Shown: positions 33,484 through 43,705 of the stretch, in pieces
Numbering within the stretch: position 1 is the stretch's first letter
Layout: each line of letters starts with the position of its first letter
Assembly (NCBI GenBank): GCA_041675025.1
Contig: JBAYUS010000001.1
Location: 124,001-188,000 of the forward strand
Source of the DNA: CAJBLF01 sp041675025
GTDB lineage: Bacteria; Patescibacteriota; Gracilibacteria; Absconditabacterales; Absconditicoccaceae
Reading direction: 5' to 3'
DNA length: 64,000 nt
The notes under the pieces: model-generated
What the model was told of the DNA's origin: nothing
The model's database searches: none
Seen by the model: the letters and a program-made list of their open reading frames with translations, nothing else
Translations under genes and position numbers: made by a program

Positions 33484-34503
33484 TTATATACCATATTTTT
33501 TTACTATTTTGTGAATTTCTTTGAATGATACAAACTTATGGCCTCTTTTTGTATTTTCTTTACTGATACTATATGCGATTTTTCGATGATTGATTAATGT
33601 TTTATAAGCATTTCGTATGTTATGTTTCGGATCATAGATATGTATAGGTAATGAACCCATTCCATTGAGTTCTATAATTTTAAATTTTCCTTCATAAAGA
33701 TCTTCTTTATTGTTTGTTTTGATATCATAACGACCAAAATAAAATCAATCTACTTTTTTACTAATATCATCGATTATTTTTTCCAATTGTGATGTAATAA
33801 GATTTGAAACATCATAGAATGTAGATCCTCTGACGTGGTTTCCTATATAATTCAATTGAAATTTTTCTCAATCAGCCAGTATATCTCATCGTTTCTCTTT
33901 ATAATCATTTTTTAACTGATGATAATAATATTTTGCTCTTGGATGACGATAGACTAATTGTTCAAATGTATTTTTTCCATCTCAATGAAGAAACATAAAT
34001 TTTTTTTCTACAATACCTGTGATATGTCCGTTTTCTTCGCTTGGCATACGATAATAAAAGATTCCAAATTCCAATGGTTCAGTGAGAAATTCTTGAATGA
34101 GTATATCTTCGTGAATATGTTTCAGATATTTTTTTAATTGTTTAGTATTATGTATTTTTTTCACATCTCTTCCTGTTCTTCCTAATGTAGGTTTCATTAT
34201 ACAGGGATAAGCTATGTTGTTTTTTTTCATTTCTTGTTCACAATATTGGCTATCATGTCACGAAGTGATCAAAATAGTTGTAGGTAATAATTTTGCATCG
34301 AATTTATCGATATCATTGTATTTACTATATCCTGCAAAACCGCTTAGTATCATGCCTGGATTGATATTAGAAAAGAAACCTATATGTCTCGCTTTGATGA
34401 TTAAATATATACCGTATATATATACAGGAATATCAAAAATATATCCTGGCAGGAATTCTCGTCTTCTATATTTTTGTAGCCATAGGCGTATGATTTTTAT
34501 CAT
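33484..34503 (-). CDS. ATP-grasp family carboxylate ligase-like protein
   Basis: A 339-residue protein with an ATP-grasp fold. The features are an N-terminal alpha/beta domain, then YPCIMKPTLGRTGRDV (ATP-binding lysine and glycine loop, about residues 105-120), ILIQEFLTEPLEFGIFYYR (hinge and acidic residues, about 150-170), and near the C-terminus IIELNGMGSLP (metal-binding Glu and Asn, about 283-293). The family joins a carboxylate to an amine or thiol through an acyl phosphate. The substrate is unknown. Its start is 4 bases after the stop of the upstream membrane-protein gene, pointing to tight coupling, and a PLP enzyme lies two genes upstream. It is shorter and N-terminally different from D-Ala-D-Ala ligase. 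Confidence 0.8.
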
Positions 34504-34507
34504 AGTT

Positions 34508-35041
34508 CTAGCTTCAGAATATGTTTAAAATTCGTTTCGCTCACCATATTACAGGAAGATATACTGTACATTTTCCGATAATCACTGCGAGAATAAATAG
34601 AGGAAACGGTAATTTTTTACGAACGATACCGATAGCTATAATATCAGGAATAGCTGAATCTATAGCCACGATGGTAAGTAAAAATAATATTCGTTTGCTA
34701 TTTTTCGTCTCCAAATAATTAGTTATTTTGTTATTTAGTTTGCTCAGTCTTTTTCTATTTCCGATATATATAGCAAATTTGTGTTCTAAACGAGATATCC
34801 AATCTTTATTATCTCTTTTTTCTTTGAATGCCAGTATTCGTCTGTTCATATATCCGTATAATAATCGTATAAGTATACTACTTGCTGCTGCTGGTACTAC
34901 GGTAGCAAAAGACATTGCTATAGGTCCTGCTCCTTGGAGTAAACGAATTCCTATAAGTGTATATGTTATAGGTATAATTACTGGAGGGAATATCGGCGAA
35001 ATAATTACAAGACACGATATGATGATATGCTTAAGTAACAT
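34508..35041 (-). CDS. Membrane protein, paralogue B of a two-copy family
   Basis: A 177-residue protein with four or five predicted transmembrane segments. It shares with the protein at 36492-37031 a start rich in SP-x-PP (VISPIFPPVIIPITYTLIGI), a central basic cytosolic stretch, and a C-terminal AVIIGKCTVYLPVIWG motif. I do not recognise the family. The gene is 21 bases downstream of the PLP decarboxylase and 4 bases upstream of the ATP-grasp gene. The stop is TAG. Two TGA glycines near the end extend it beyond a standard-code call. Confidence 0.7.
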
Positions 35042-35062
35042 CTGAATAGTATAAATAAAAAA

Positions 35063-36421
35063 CTATATTTTTACGTTTTTGACGTGTTTGAAAAAGTTTT
35101 CAATATCTTTTTTGGTCATATCGGCATTGACTGTTATAAGTCTAATAAATTCTTTTCATTTTCGTTTTCCATATCCTACTTTAATTAATCCTTGTTTATC
35201 TAATGCTTCACAAAGCTTACTTGCTGACTTTCCTTTTACTTGAAAACATACATTAATACATTCCGGTTCTAAAACAAGAGTAAAATCTTTGTCTTTTTTG
35301 ATTATTGATGTTGCATATTTTGCATTGGTAAATTCATTGTTTATTCTTTTTTCATATCCATCTTCTCAAAGATATTTGAGTGCTGTCCATACTTTGAAAG
35401 CATCATTTCTTCTTCCACATTGGATAGATTTATTTCCAGGATTGAGATTTTTATCATCCATTTGAAAAAGATAATCTGCGTTTTCATTAAAATTTTTATA
35501 TAATATATCTGGATTTTTTGTGAGGAGTACGGCTGCCAACAATGGAACATTCATCATCTTATGTAAACTCCATGAAACTGAATCACTTTGTTCTATTCAT
35601 TTCAGTAATGATTTATGTTTTTTACTGAGTAAAGCTCATCATCCCAATGCTGCGTCTGTATGTAATCGTAGTTTATATTTTTTTGCTATCTTGCTGATTT
35701 TTTCTATAGGATCAAAGGCTCCGAGTACGGTCGTTCATGCGGTGGCATTTATATAGAATGGAATATATCCTTGTTTAATATCAGATATAATTGTTTCTTC
35801 AAGTTGTTTTATGTCCATTTTTCATTTATCATCTGTAGGGATTTCTCTGATTGCTTGTTTTCCTAGTCATGTAACACTGATAAATTTTTCTGTAGAGTAG
35901 TGTGCTTGATCTGACGTATATCAGACTAGTTTTTTGTTACCTATTCCTGATTTTTTTATAGATGAATATTTTTTATTTCTTGCAATAATAAGTGCTATCA
36001 TATTTGTTAATGATCATCCAGGTCAAAACATTCCATCGCCTTTTTTGTAACCAACTTTTTTGAGTAAAAACTTTATAACTTCCTGTTCAATCAAAATATG
36101 TATACCTGCTGATTTATAGGTATGCATAGTATTATTCAATACTGCTGTAAGCATTTCTGCCATGACTGCTGGTAATATTTCTCCTCCAACTAATAAATTG
36201 AAAAATCATTTACTATTTGTTTTGGGACTGTTGAGGGCGATTTTTTCTATTTCACTAAAAAGTGAATTAATTGACATTCACTTCTTTGCTATATCTAGTT
36301 TGATTTCTTTTTTGAGTGTTGCTGGTGATTTATATTTGAGGACAGGTTTTTTTTCTGAATGATCATAATATTTATTGATAATCTTTATTGTTTTGTTCAA
36401 TATTTTTTTATTATTTTTCAT
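35063..36421 (-). CDS. PLP-dependent group II decarboxylase (glutamate/tyrosine decarboxylase-like)
   Basis: A 452-residue fold-type I PLP enzyme. Visible motifs: GPGGSLTNMIAL (phosphate-binding loop, with TGA glycines), the SDQAHYS segment whose His stacks on PLP, INATAGTTVLGAFDPI, the Schiff-base region HTDAALGGGALLS (Asp to the pyridine nitrogen) and SWSLHKMMNVPL (Lys that binds PLP). These match the group II amino-acid decarboxylases (glutamate, cysteine sulfinate, aromatic amino acids). The substrate cannot be fixed from sequence. It sits between the two membrane-protein paralogues in one leftward run that ends with an ATP-grasp gene. The stop is TAG. The short C-terminal domain (FTLVLEPECINVCF...) is intact. 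Confidence 0.88.
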
Positions 36422-36491
36422 AATCGTATGTATTAATAAATATGACAAAAATTTATATGTATATATGTATATATATCAAGTAAATTATTTT

Positions 36492-37031
36492 CTACTTTAC
36501 TCCTATGCCTAGGAGCTGTATAAGTGTTTTTCCTAAAAAAATAAATGGAATATGTGATGTACTTTTACCTATAATAACTGCTATTATTAGATAAGGTAAT
36601 TTTATTTTTTTGTATAAAATTCTTGTTCCTATAATGTCTGGTATTACAGGAATATAACAAAATATAGCAAATATAAATGTTGTTATTCTTCCTGTTCTGC
36701 GTTCTATATATTGTTCCCATTTTAATGATATTCTTGCTAATCTTTCTTGCTTTTTAAAATAACTATTCATTATATTTATTATACGGACGAAAATATTATT
36801 TCCTTTGATTTTTTCTTGTATAGTAAGTTTCATAATGATATGATGTTGTAGTTTTCGGATAATTATTACTCATAAGGTGGAAGCTCCCACACTAACTATT
36901 GATATTATTCGTGGATTTATTTGTTGTGCTAATAAAATTCCTGTATATGAATAACTTAGAGGAACCAATATGGGTGGTACAAGTGGTGATATGACTATTA
37001 AAATTCATAAAATAATTAATTGTAATATCAT
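36492..37031 (-). CDS. Membrane protein, paralogue A of a two-copy family
   Basis: A 179-residue protein with four predicted membrane segments: N-terminal ILQLIILGILIVISPLVPP and a C-terminal pair around IPDIIGTRILYKK and AVIIGKSTSHIPFIFLG. These align by eye with paralogue B at 34508-35041 (SP-x-PP at the start, AIPDIIAIGIVRKK and AVIIGKCTVYLPVIWG at the end). A basic segment in the middle is probably cytosolic. It is the first gene of the leftward cluster, 70 bases before the decarboxylase. The stop is TAG. Function unknown; two copies flanking a decarboxylase suggest a heteromeric transporter or membrane anchor, which is inference. Confidence 0.7.
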
Positions 37032-37113
37032 TTTTTATTTTAAATAAAAAACCCATTGTATGGTCTCTAAAATATATCCAAAAAATGAGTTAAATCAATA
37101 ATAGATCATATCT

Positions 37114-37148
37114 ATTGCTTTATAAGCAATCCTTGACATTGATTGACA
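37114..37148. promoter_or_regulatory. Candidate operator/promoter between divergent units
   Basis: A 17-base palindrome ATTGCTT-tat-AAGCAAT (37114-37130) is followed at once by two TTGACA -35-like boxes (37133-37138 and 37143-37148) and another AGCAAT. It lies in the 171-base gap between the leftward membrane/PLP/ATP-grasp cluster and the rightward helicase gene. No clear -10 was found. Confidence 0.35.
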
Positions 37149-37202
37149 AAGCAATATCATCACATCTCAAAATATTATTTATTTTACCTATAAAATTATT
37201 AC

Positions 37203-38708
37203 ATGTTATTTAGTGAATTTTGATTAAAAGCTTGATTATTAAAATCTTTGGACGCTGTAGGGTATAAAGAGGTTACACCTATTCAAGCACAAGTTATGAA
37301 GATAGCTTTAAGTGGAAAAAATATTGTTTGACAATCTCAAACATGAACTGGAAAAACTGCCGCATTTCTCCTTCCTGTACTCAATAAAATTGATACAAAT
37401 AAAAAAACTTTGCAAGCACTTATTCTCGCTCCTACGAGAGAACTTGTTGTACAAATAGGAGAAGAAATTAGAAATCTTACAAAATTTTATGGAGTAAGTT
37501 TTGCTTGTCTCTATGGATGAGCAAGTCCACTTATTCAAAAAAATATTCTCAAAAAAAATCCTGCAATTGTTATCGCTACTCCAGGTAGATTGATGGATTT
37601 TATGAATCAAAAGGTAATCAACATCAATGTTGCTGAATATTTTATCTTAGATGAAGTAGATAGAATGTTGGATATGTGATTTGTTCGTGATATTAAAAAA
37701 ATACGAGCTCATCTCAAAAATGTAAAACAAACGTTTACATTTTCTGCGACTATGAATAATGAGATGAAAGCTATTATTAAAGATCATGTTTCGACTTATG
37801 AATTTATCAAAATAGGTGAATGAGTGACTGTAGATAAAATTAATCATACGTTTCTTGCTATAGAACATGAACAAAAATTATTTAATACCGTAAAACTTAT
37901 CAAAGCACACGCAAAAGATAAAGTACTTATTTTTACACATACTAAAAGAAATACCAAAACTATTCATAATATTTTAATCTGAGATTGATTCAAAGCTGGA
38001 CTTTTAAATTGAGATATGGCTCAAGGAAAAAGACAGTCTACTCTCAATGCATTTAAAGCTTGAGAAACTCAAGTACTTGTAACTACAGATGTGGCTGCGA
38101 GAGGACTCAATATGGAAAATGTTTGACTAGTTATTAATTTTGATGTGCCTGCTGATCCAAAAAGTTATATTCATAGAATTTGAAGAACGGGAAGAGCTTG
38201 AGCAAGCGGAAAGGCTATTATGTTGGTTTCGCCATTAGAGTATTCATTACTCAAAGAAATAGAAAAAATACATAGAATCAGAATTCAACCATCAGAATAT
38301 CTTGTTGAACAAGACAAAATGTGATCATATGGAAACCTTCGTTTAAATAGATCTACTGATAAAAAATGATGATGAAAAAGACCACAGGTACCAAAACGCC
38401 AAAGCTTTACAAAGACATATAGTAAAATATATCCATCTGATGAACAAAAATCTCTTAAGAGCGAAAATAACTATCGTAGTAATCCTAATCATAAACACCA
38501 TGAACGTAGACCATCAAGACCTTGAGCTCCATTGTTGGCAGGGGATCGTAAACCTTCTTCAAAGGGTAGATCAGACAGTAGACCGTCAACTGGTGGATAT
38601 AAATGAAAAAAGCCTGATAGTAGATGACAGAAAGATGGCAGAAGTTCAGCAAAACCCTCAAGTTCACAATGATATTTTAGAGGTATGGGTAAACCAAAAC
38701 ATAGATAA
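37203..38708 (+). CDS. DEAD-box RNA helicase with basic C-terminal tail
   Basis: A 501-residue helicase. The Q motif (GYKEVTPIQAQV), motif I (SQTGTGKT, one glycine TGA), Ia (PTRELVVQ), Ib (TPGRLMDF), II (DEVD, so DEVD rather than DEAD), III (SAT), IV-VI including TTDVAARGLN and HRIGRTGRAG are all in order. The last 120 residues are rich in Arg, Lys, Ser, Gly and Pro with a GYFRGMGKPKHR end, a low-complexity RNA-binding tail like those of RhlE/CsdA helicases that remodel ribosomal or messenger RNA in the cold. Eighteen or so TGA codons make standard calling impossible here. Start ATG 37203; the first residues MLFSEFGLKAGLLKSL fit the family. Confidence 0.92.
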
Positions 38709-38752
38709 TTAATGTATATAAAAAAAACTCTGTAAGACATTACAGTAGTAGG

Positions 38753-38778
38753 GGCGAATAACATTCGCCTTTTTTTAT
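38753..38778 (+). terminator. Terminator after the DEAD-box helicase gene
   Basis: GGCGAAT-aac-ATTCGCC followed by seven Ts, 45 bases after the stop. Confidence 0.85.
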
Positions 38779-38790
38779 AAATTCATTTTT

Positions 38791-38925
38791 TATCGCCTCG
38801 CCGGCTGGGCCTTACTTTTTGCCATTGCTGCAAAAAGTAAGCAAAAAAATCTAGGAAAAATGATCCGCCATTTCATTTTTCCCTACTAGACAATCAGAGC
38901 AGATTTTCCAGCAGGAAAATTCTTT
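38791..38925 (+). repeat. Dispersed palindromic element, copy 4
   Basis: TATCGCCTCGCCGGCTGGGC, then CTTACTTTTTG-CCATTGCTG-CAAAAAGTAAG. The distal module differs from the others: CTAGGAAAAATGA pairs with TCATTTTTCC...CTAG, and a further small hairpin GATTTTCC/GGAAAATT follows. It lies between convergent genes. Confidence 0.8.
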
Positions 38926-38949
38926 ACGAATATTTTGCTATCAGTCTGT

Positions 38950-40515
38950 TTATTTCAATAATTTACCTAAATCGATTATGTGAAGATTTTCTAGTTGATC
39001 AGTAAATCATTTGTCATGACTCACCATAATCATAGCTCATTCATATTTATTGAGTGATTGGGCAATAACAGGAAGATGACGGAAATTTATATGATTTGTT
39101 GGTTCGTCGAGAATAAGGAGATGTGGTTTTTGTAATACAAATCTTGCATAACAGAGGAGTCATTTTTGTCATTCAGAAAGTGATCAAACAGAATTTTTAA
39201 ATAAATCCTTTGTGATAAGAAATTGTGCTGCTACACGATAAATATCTTGATCGCTTACTCCTTCAGCTACTTCTTCTAATGTATCTCGTACATTTTTATT
39301 CATATCTAATGCATCAAAATCCTGACTATAATATCCTACCTTTACTTTATTGTGAATCATTGCTATTTCTTCTTCTGGATGTGTAGTGTCTGGCTCTTTA
39401 ATAATAATATCTTTTGTTTTATCTTCTATTATTGCTTTATATTCTTTCATAATTCCCGCTTTATGTTCATGAATCATCATAAGTCTTTTGAGTAATGTAG
39501 ATTTACCGATTCCATTTGGACCTACAAACATATATCTATCGTGTTTTTTTATTACAAGTGGTAATTTGTGATTTACTACTTCATGTACCGCATTCATTAA
39601 TCATACTTTATTTATAGTTACTATAGGTCATACATAGTTCTCAAATGGGATAGAAAATCCAGTAATAGTTTTATCATCCTTTCTTACTTCTACTTTATTT
39701 TCTTCAGCTTCTTCAACTTCGTCTCTCATCTTGCTTGCAAGTTTACGCATTTTTCATCATTTATTTGAGAAGAAATTTATTTTTTCTTTCGCATCTACGA
39801 TTTTTTTCTCAGCTCTTGCATTTTGCATTTGATCTTTTTCTATTTGTGCAGCGATTTGTTCTACTACATCGTAGTAATCTCACCAATATTGTTCAACCTT
39901 ATTTGTTCATCTATTTAAATATAATACACCATCAGTAAAGAGATTCAAAAAATCTGCATCATGACTAATAACTACGACTGTCTTATCATAAGACAATAAA
40001 AATGTAATAAGATCTCAGATTCCAGTTCCATCAAGATTATTTGTTGGTTCGTCAAGAAGGAGAATATCGGGATGTTGAATCAATGCATAGGCCAACAAGA
40101 GTCTTGCCTGTTGTCATCCAGAAAATTCTTTTATAGGTTTATTCATAGGTGCATTAAAATTAACTACATTAAGTACTTCAGTTATTTTTCTATCTATTTG
40201 ATAATCTTTTTCTTTAAATGCTGTTTCAAAAAATTCTTTGATAGATAATCCTAATTGGTCTCTAGGAATAACTTGTCTTGAGATGGCAATTGTTTTTCCT
40301 TGTATAATATTAATTTTTCCTTTTTGTGGAGTAAGTTCTCCGGTAATCATTTTGAATATTGTTGTTTTTCCAGCTCCATTTTGTCCCATGATGGTAATTT
40401 TGGTATTTTCACGAATAGAAAAATCACTATCTATGAGAATAGGGTGTCTCCCATCGTTATATGCGAAAGATACATCATCGAAACGAAGTATTACTGAATT
40501 TTGATTTCAAGCCAT
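38950..40515 (-). CDS. ABC-F family ATPase (ribosome-associated), first copy
   Basis: A 521-residue soluble protein with two ABC domains and no membrane segments. The first domain has GQNGAGKTT (about residue 45), FSGGQ and LLLDEPTNNLD. A charged linker follows (about 230-290). The second domain has GPNGIGKST, a signature read as LSEGQKG rather than LSGGQ, and LLILDEPTNHIN, where the usual LD is IN. ABC-F proteins bind the ribosomal E site and relieve stalling or confer antibiotic protection. The altered second signature and D-loop suggest unequal ATP sites. It is divergent from engB across repeat copy 5. TGA glycines are present in both signatures. Confidence 0.9.
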
Positions 40516-40942
40516 TGTAGTGAAACAAAGAATTATAAAATATAGATAGTGAACTATAAGAAAGTCTTATTGTTATTCAAGAAAAATTAGAAAAACATAT
40601 TTTTTGCTTCGCTAGACTATTTTTTTCTATCGCCTTGCCGGCTAGGCCTTACTTTTTGCCATTGCCGCAAAAAGTAAGCAAAAAACGCTAGCCAGATGTA
40701 AATCCGACAAACTGTCGTTTCAAAACGGACAGATTACATCTCACCTCCATCCCACAGCGAAATACTGTGGGACCCCATTTCGGTTCGTTCGAATAAATTG
40801 CTTCGAATATAGAGAGCGTCTAGTCGTACATCTGGCGTATGTGATTTAGTAAATTATTAAATTTTTTTATAAATTGTATTTTGTCTGTTTTTTCGCAGAC
40901 GTTTCTATACTATATATTCACTTTATTATTTCTTGGTTTTCT
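40516..40942. other. Intergenic region between divergent genes with repeat element copy 5
   Basis: A 427-base gap between an ABC-F gene (leftward) and engB (rightward). The middle is repeat copy 5 (40627-40836). The rest is AT-rich and presumably carries promoters. No gene was found. Confidence 0.6.
40627..40836 (+). repeat. Dispersed palindromic element, copy 5
   Basis: CTATCGCCTTGCCGGCTAGG, then CCTTACTTTTTGCCATTGCC and GCAAAAAGTAAGC. The distal part begins CGCTAGCCAGATGTA, ends CTAGTCGTACATCTGGCG (pairing across about 120 bases), and contains the inner hairpins GACAAACTGTC and CCCACAG...CTGTGGG. Confidence 0.8.
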
Positions 40943-41542
40943 ATGCTTATTCGTACGGCTACTTTCATAAAAAGCGCATCAAAACTTAGTGAATGTCCTG
41001 AGACGGGTTTTCCTGAATTTGCGATGATTGGAAGATCAAATGTCGGGAAATCATCACTTATAAATATGCTCGCTAACCATAGTAAACTTTCTAAGGTATC
41101 GGTTACTCCAGGAAAGACAAAATTGATTGGATATTTTTTAATGAATGATAATCGATATCTTGTCGACTTACCTTGATATGGGTATGCACAGACGGGAAAG
41201 AAAAATAGAGAACATTGGATAAAAATTACTCATGATTATTTTCTTGGAAGAGAGTCTTTGAATAGAGTCTTCGTCCTCATTGATGGAAATATTCCTCCAC
41301 AAAATATTGATCTCGATTTTATCTATAGTTTGGATCAGAAAAATATTCCTTTTGATATTGTAATGACCAAAATAGATAAGGCTACACAAAAATCTTTTAG
41401 TCTTCATTCTCGTTTGTTGAAAGAAAAACTTACTAGTGTTGTAACTCATATGCCTAAAATATTTTCTATTTCCAATGTAACGAAAAGATGAAAAGATCAG
41501 TTGCTGGGCTATATTGAAGAATTGATTACTGAAACTATTTAA
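40943..41542 (+). CDS. engB: Ribosome-biogenesis GTPase YihA/YsxC/EngB
   Basis: A 199-residue GTPase of normal length for the family, required for late 50S assembly. G1 is GRSNVGKSS (about residues 30-38), G2 has TPGKTK, G3 is DLPGYGYA (the first glycine is TGA, where GTPase G3 needs DxxG), and G4 is TKID. The start at 40943 (MLIRTATFIKSA) fits family alignments; an ATG at 40874 would add a hydrophobic leader with no family counterpart. It ends 15 bases before the second ABC-F gene and is likely cotranscribed, a ribosome-related pair. Confidence 0.92.
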
Positions 41543-41557
41543 CTTATCGTTTATATA

Positions 41558-43309
41558 ATGCTTTATCTCAAGGCTACCGATCTTACCAAATCATATACAT
41601 CAAAAATCCTTGTCGATCATGTAGATTTTACTATTTCTAGATGACAAAAAATCGCTTTGGTTGCCAAAAATGGAGCTGGTAAGTCTACCTTACTTAAGGT
41701 GCTTATGAAACAAATAGATTTGAGTGATGGTGCGATTGAACGAAGAGAATGAGTTCGCATTTGATATCTTTCTCAAGATACTAAATTAAATGATACACAG
41801 ACTGTACGTGAACTCTTATTTGATTTTGACACTATGCAACATCGAGAACAAGAAGTCGAATTGAATATTGCTATTAATAAGTTGCGTATAAAACCATATC
41901 TTGATCAGACTATTTGATCTTTGTCGTGATGAGAAAAAAAACGTGTTGCTTTGACAAAGACGTTGATGGGGAATCCAGAAATGCTTATTCTTGATGAACC
42001 TACCAATCATCTGGACTTGGATATGATAGAATGGCTTGAACGATATCTTAAAAATCAACGTATAACTTTGCTTATGGTGACTCATGATAGATATTTTCTA
42101 GAGAGGGTGTGTACTCATATATTTGAACTTACCAGAGGAAAGATAATTGTATTTCCTGGAAATTATTCGTATTATCTCGAACAAAAAGCAATCCGTGAGG
42201 AAAATGAAAGGATAGAAGTACATAAACTTAAACAGCTTTATAGAAAAGAATTGAGTCGAATTAAAAAATCACCAAGTGGAAGACAAACAAAATCTAATTC
42301 TAGATCAACGAGATTTGATGTAATCAATGATCGTTATGATACTTTGAAAGATCTTGTTTTCGACGAACAAGCAAAACTTACTTTGTCTGTCCAGGCAAGA
42401 CATTTGTGAGGAAAGATTCTTAAACTTAAACATATTAATAAAACTTTTGGAGACAAAAAGATTTTGTCTGATTTTTCTCATGAATTTAGACATAACGAAC
42501 GTATCGGTATCATAGGAAAAAATGGGGTAGGAAAGTCTACATTTGTCCGTATGCTTATAGATGAAGAGTCTATAGATTCATGAACGATACAATCAGGGGA
42601 GACAGTTGTATTCTGACATTATCAACAAAAAGAAGTACATTTTTCTGAAGATAAAAGAGTATCTGATATTGTCCATGATCGTAAATTACTTGAACAATTT
42701 CTTTTCCCGCCAAATCAACAACATATTTTTGCAGAAAATTTGAGTGGTGGAGAAAAAAGAAGATTACATCTTTTGAGCATTTTACAAACACGTCCAAATT
42801 TTCTTATTCTTGACGAACCAACCAATGATTTAGACTTAATCACTGTGGGTGTTCTCGAAGACTTTTTAATGACATATAAAGGCTGTTTGATTATAATATC
42901 TCATGATAGGTTTTTTATGGATAAAATTACTGATCATCTATTTATCTTTGAATGAGACGGTGTAGTAAGAGATTTTTGGGGGACATATTCGGAATATAAA
43001 GAACAAGGAACAAGGAACAGGGAACAAGGAACGGGGAACAAGGAACAGATGAGTTGAAAACCTGTAACTTGAAACTTACAACCTGAAACCAAAAATAAAC
43101 TTTCATATAGTGAGAAGCGTGAATTAGACCAACTTACCAAGGAAATTCATATATTGGAAAAAGAGAGAGATGAAATTAATCGTATATTTGAGCAAAAAGA
43201 TGTTGCTTATGATGATATTAAGGACTTGTCTGATGCACTATGAATTATTCTTCGTCAGCTTGATCAGAAGGAATATAGATGGTTTGAATTAAGTTCAAAA
43301 GAGATATAA
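41558..43309 (+). CDS. ABC-F family ATPase (Uup/EttA-like), second copy, with repeat-derived linker
   Basis: A 583-residue tandem ABC protein without membrane segments. Domain 1: KNGAGKST, LSGGEKKR (both signature glycines are TGA), LDEPTNHLDL, THDRYF. A long charged interdomain linker follows. Domain 2: KNGVGKST, LSGGEKRR, LDEPTNDLDL, SHDRFF. A C-terminal coiled coil (about 510-580) as in Uup follows a stretch coded by tandem GGAACAAGGAACAG-type repeats (43001-43090), giving an unusual low-complexity segment KEQGTRNREQGTGN and then KPVTGNLQPETKNK. The role is probably rescue of stalled ribosomes. It follows engB closely. Confidence 0.92.
43001..43090. repeat. Low-complexity repeats inside an ABC-F coding region
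   Basis: Five near-copies of GGAACAAGGAACAG/GGGAACAAGGAACGG are followed by CCTGTAACTTGAAACTTACA and ACCTGAAACC. These are the interspersed low-complexity motifs also seen at 30486-30518. They keep the reading frame and encode the linker before the C-terminal coiled coil. Confidence 0.75.
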
Positions 43310-43641
43310 TTATTTTTTCATAAAAATTTATATTTATTTATTTTTTAAACGCTTCGCTGGACTTCCTTTTTGACATTGCCTCAAAAAGGAAGCAAAAAAC
43401 TCTAGACAGATGCAAAACTCAGAATATATATTTTAAATATACATGACCTACCAACTCGACTCCGTCCCACCTGTGGCGGGTCCCACTTCGTCTCGTTCTA
43501 TTTTACTTCTTTATCTACGAATCGATTACTATCTCGTGGCGTGCATCTGACGTATGTGATAAAATTATTTGATTTTCTTTCTATTTTAGCTACATAAGCT
43601 ATTTAATTAGTTCTGAAAAATAGTAACTTTAAAAATAATAA
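43310..43641. other. Intergenic region with repeat element copy 6
   Basis: Between the convergent ABC-F and cold-shock genes lie about 330 bases. They hold repeat copy 6 (43347-43555) and A/T-rich sequence leading to a bidirectional terminator. No gene found. Confidence 0.6.
43347..43555 (+). repeat. Dispersed palindromic element, copy 6 (diverged)
   Basis: AACGCTTCGCTGGACTTCCT begins it, with inverted repeat CTTCCTTTTTGA / TCAAAAAGGAAG replacing the usual CTTACTTTTT stem; compensating changes on both arms keep pairing. The distal module CTCTAGACAGATGCA pairs with GTGCATCTGACG at the end, with an inner GGGTCCCAC-type motif. Confidence 0.65.
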
Positions 43642-43669
43642 AAAAATCTCAGCATAGGCTGAGATTTTT
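43642..43669. terminator. Bidirectional terminator between ABC-F and csp genes
   Basis: AAAAATCTCAGC ATAG GCTGAGATTTTT, flanked by A and T runs, lies about 40 bases past the cold-shock gene stop. Confidence 0.85.
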
Positions 43670-43705
43670 GTGTAATTCGTGTTCAATCGTGAAATGTATA
43701 TGTAA

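Noticed and set aside
37308..37874. Minus-strand ORFs opposite the DEAD-box helicase
   Set aside because: The plus strand gives all helicase motifs in one frame; the minus ORFs are shadows.
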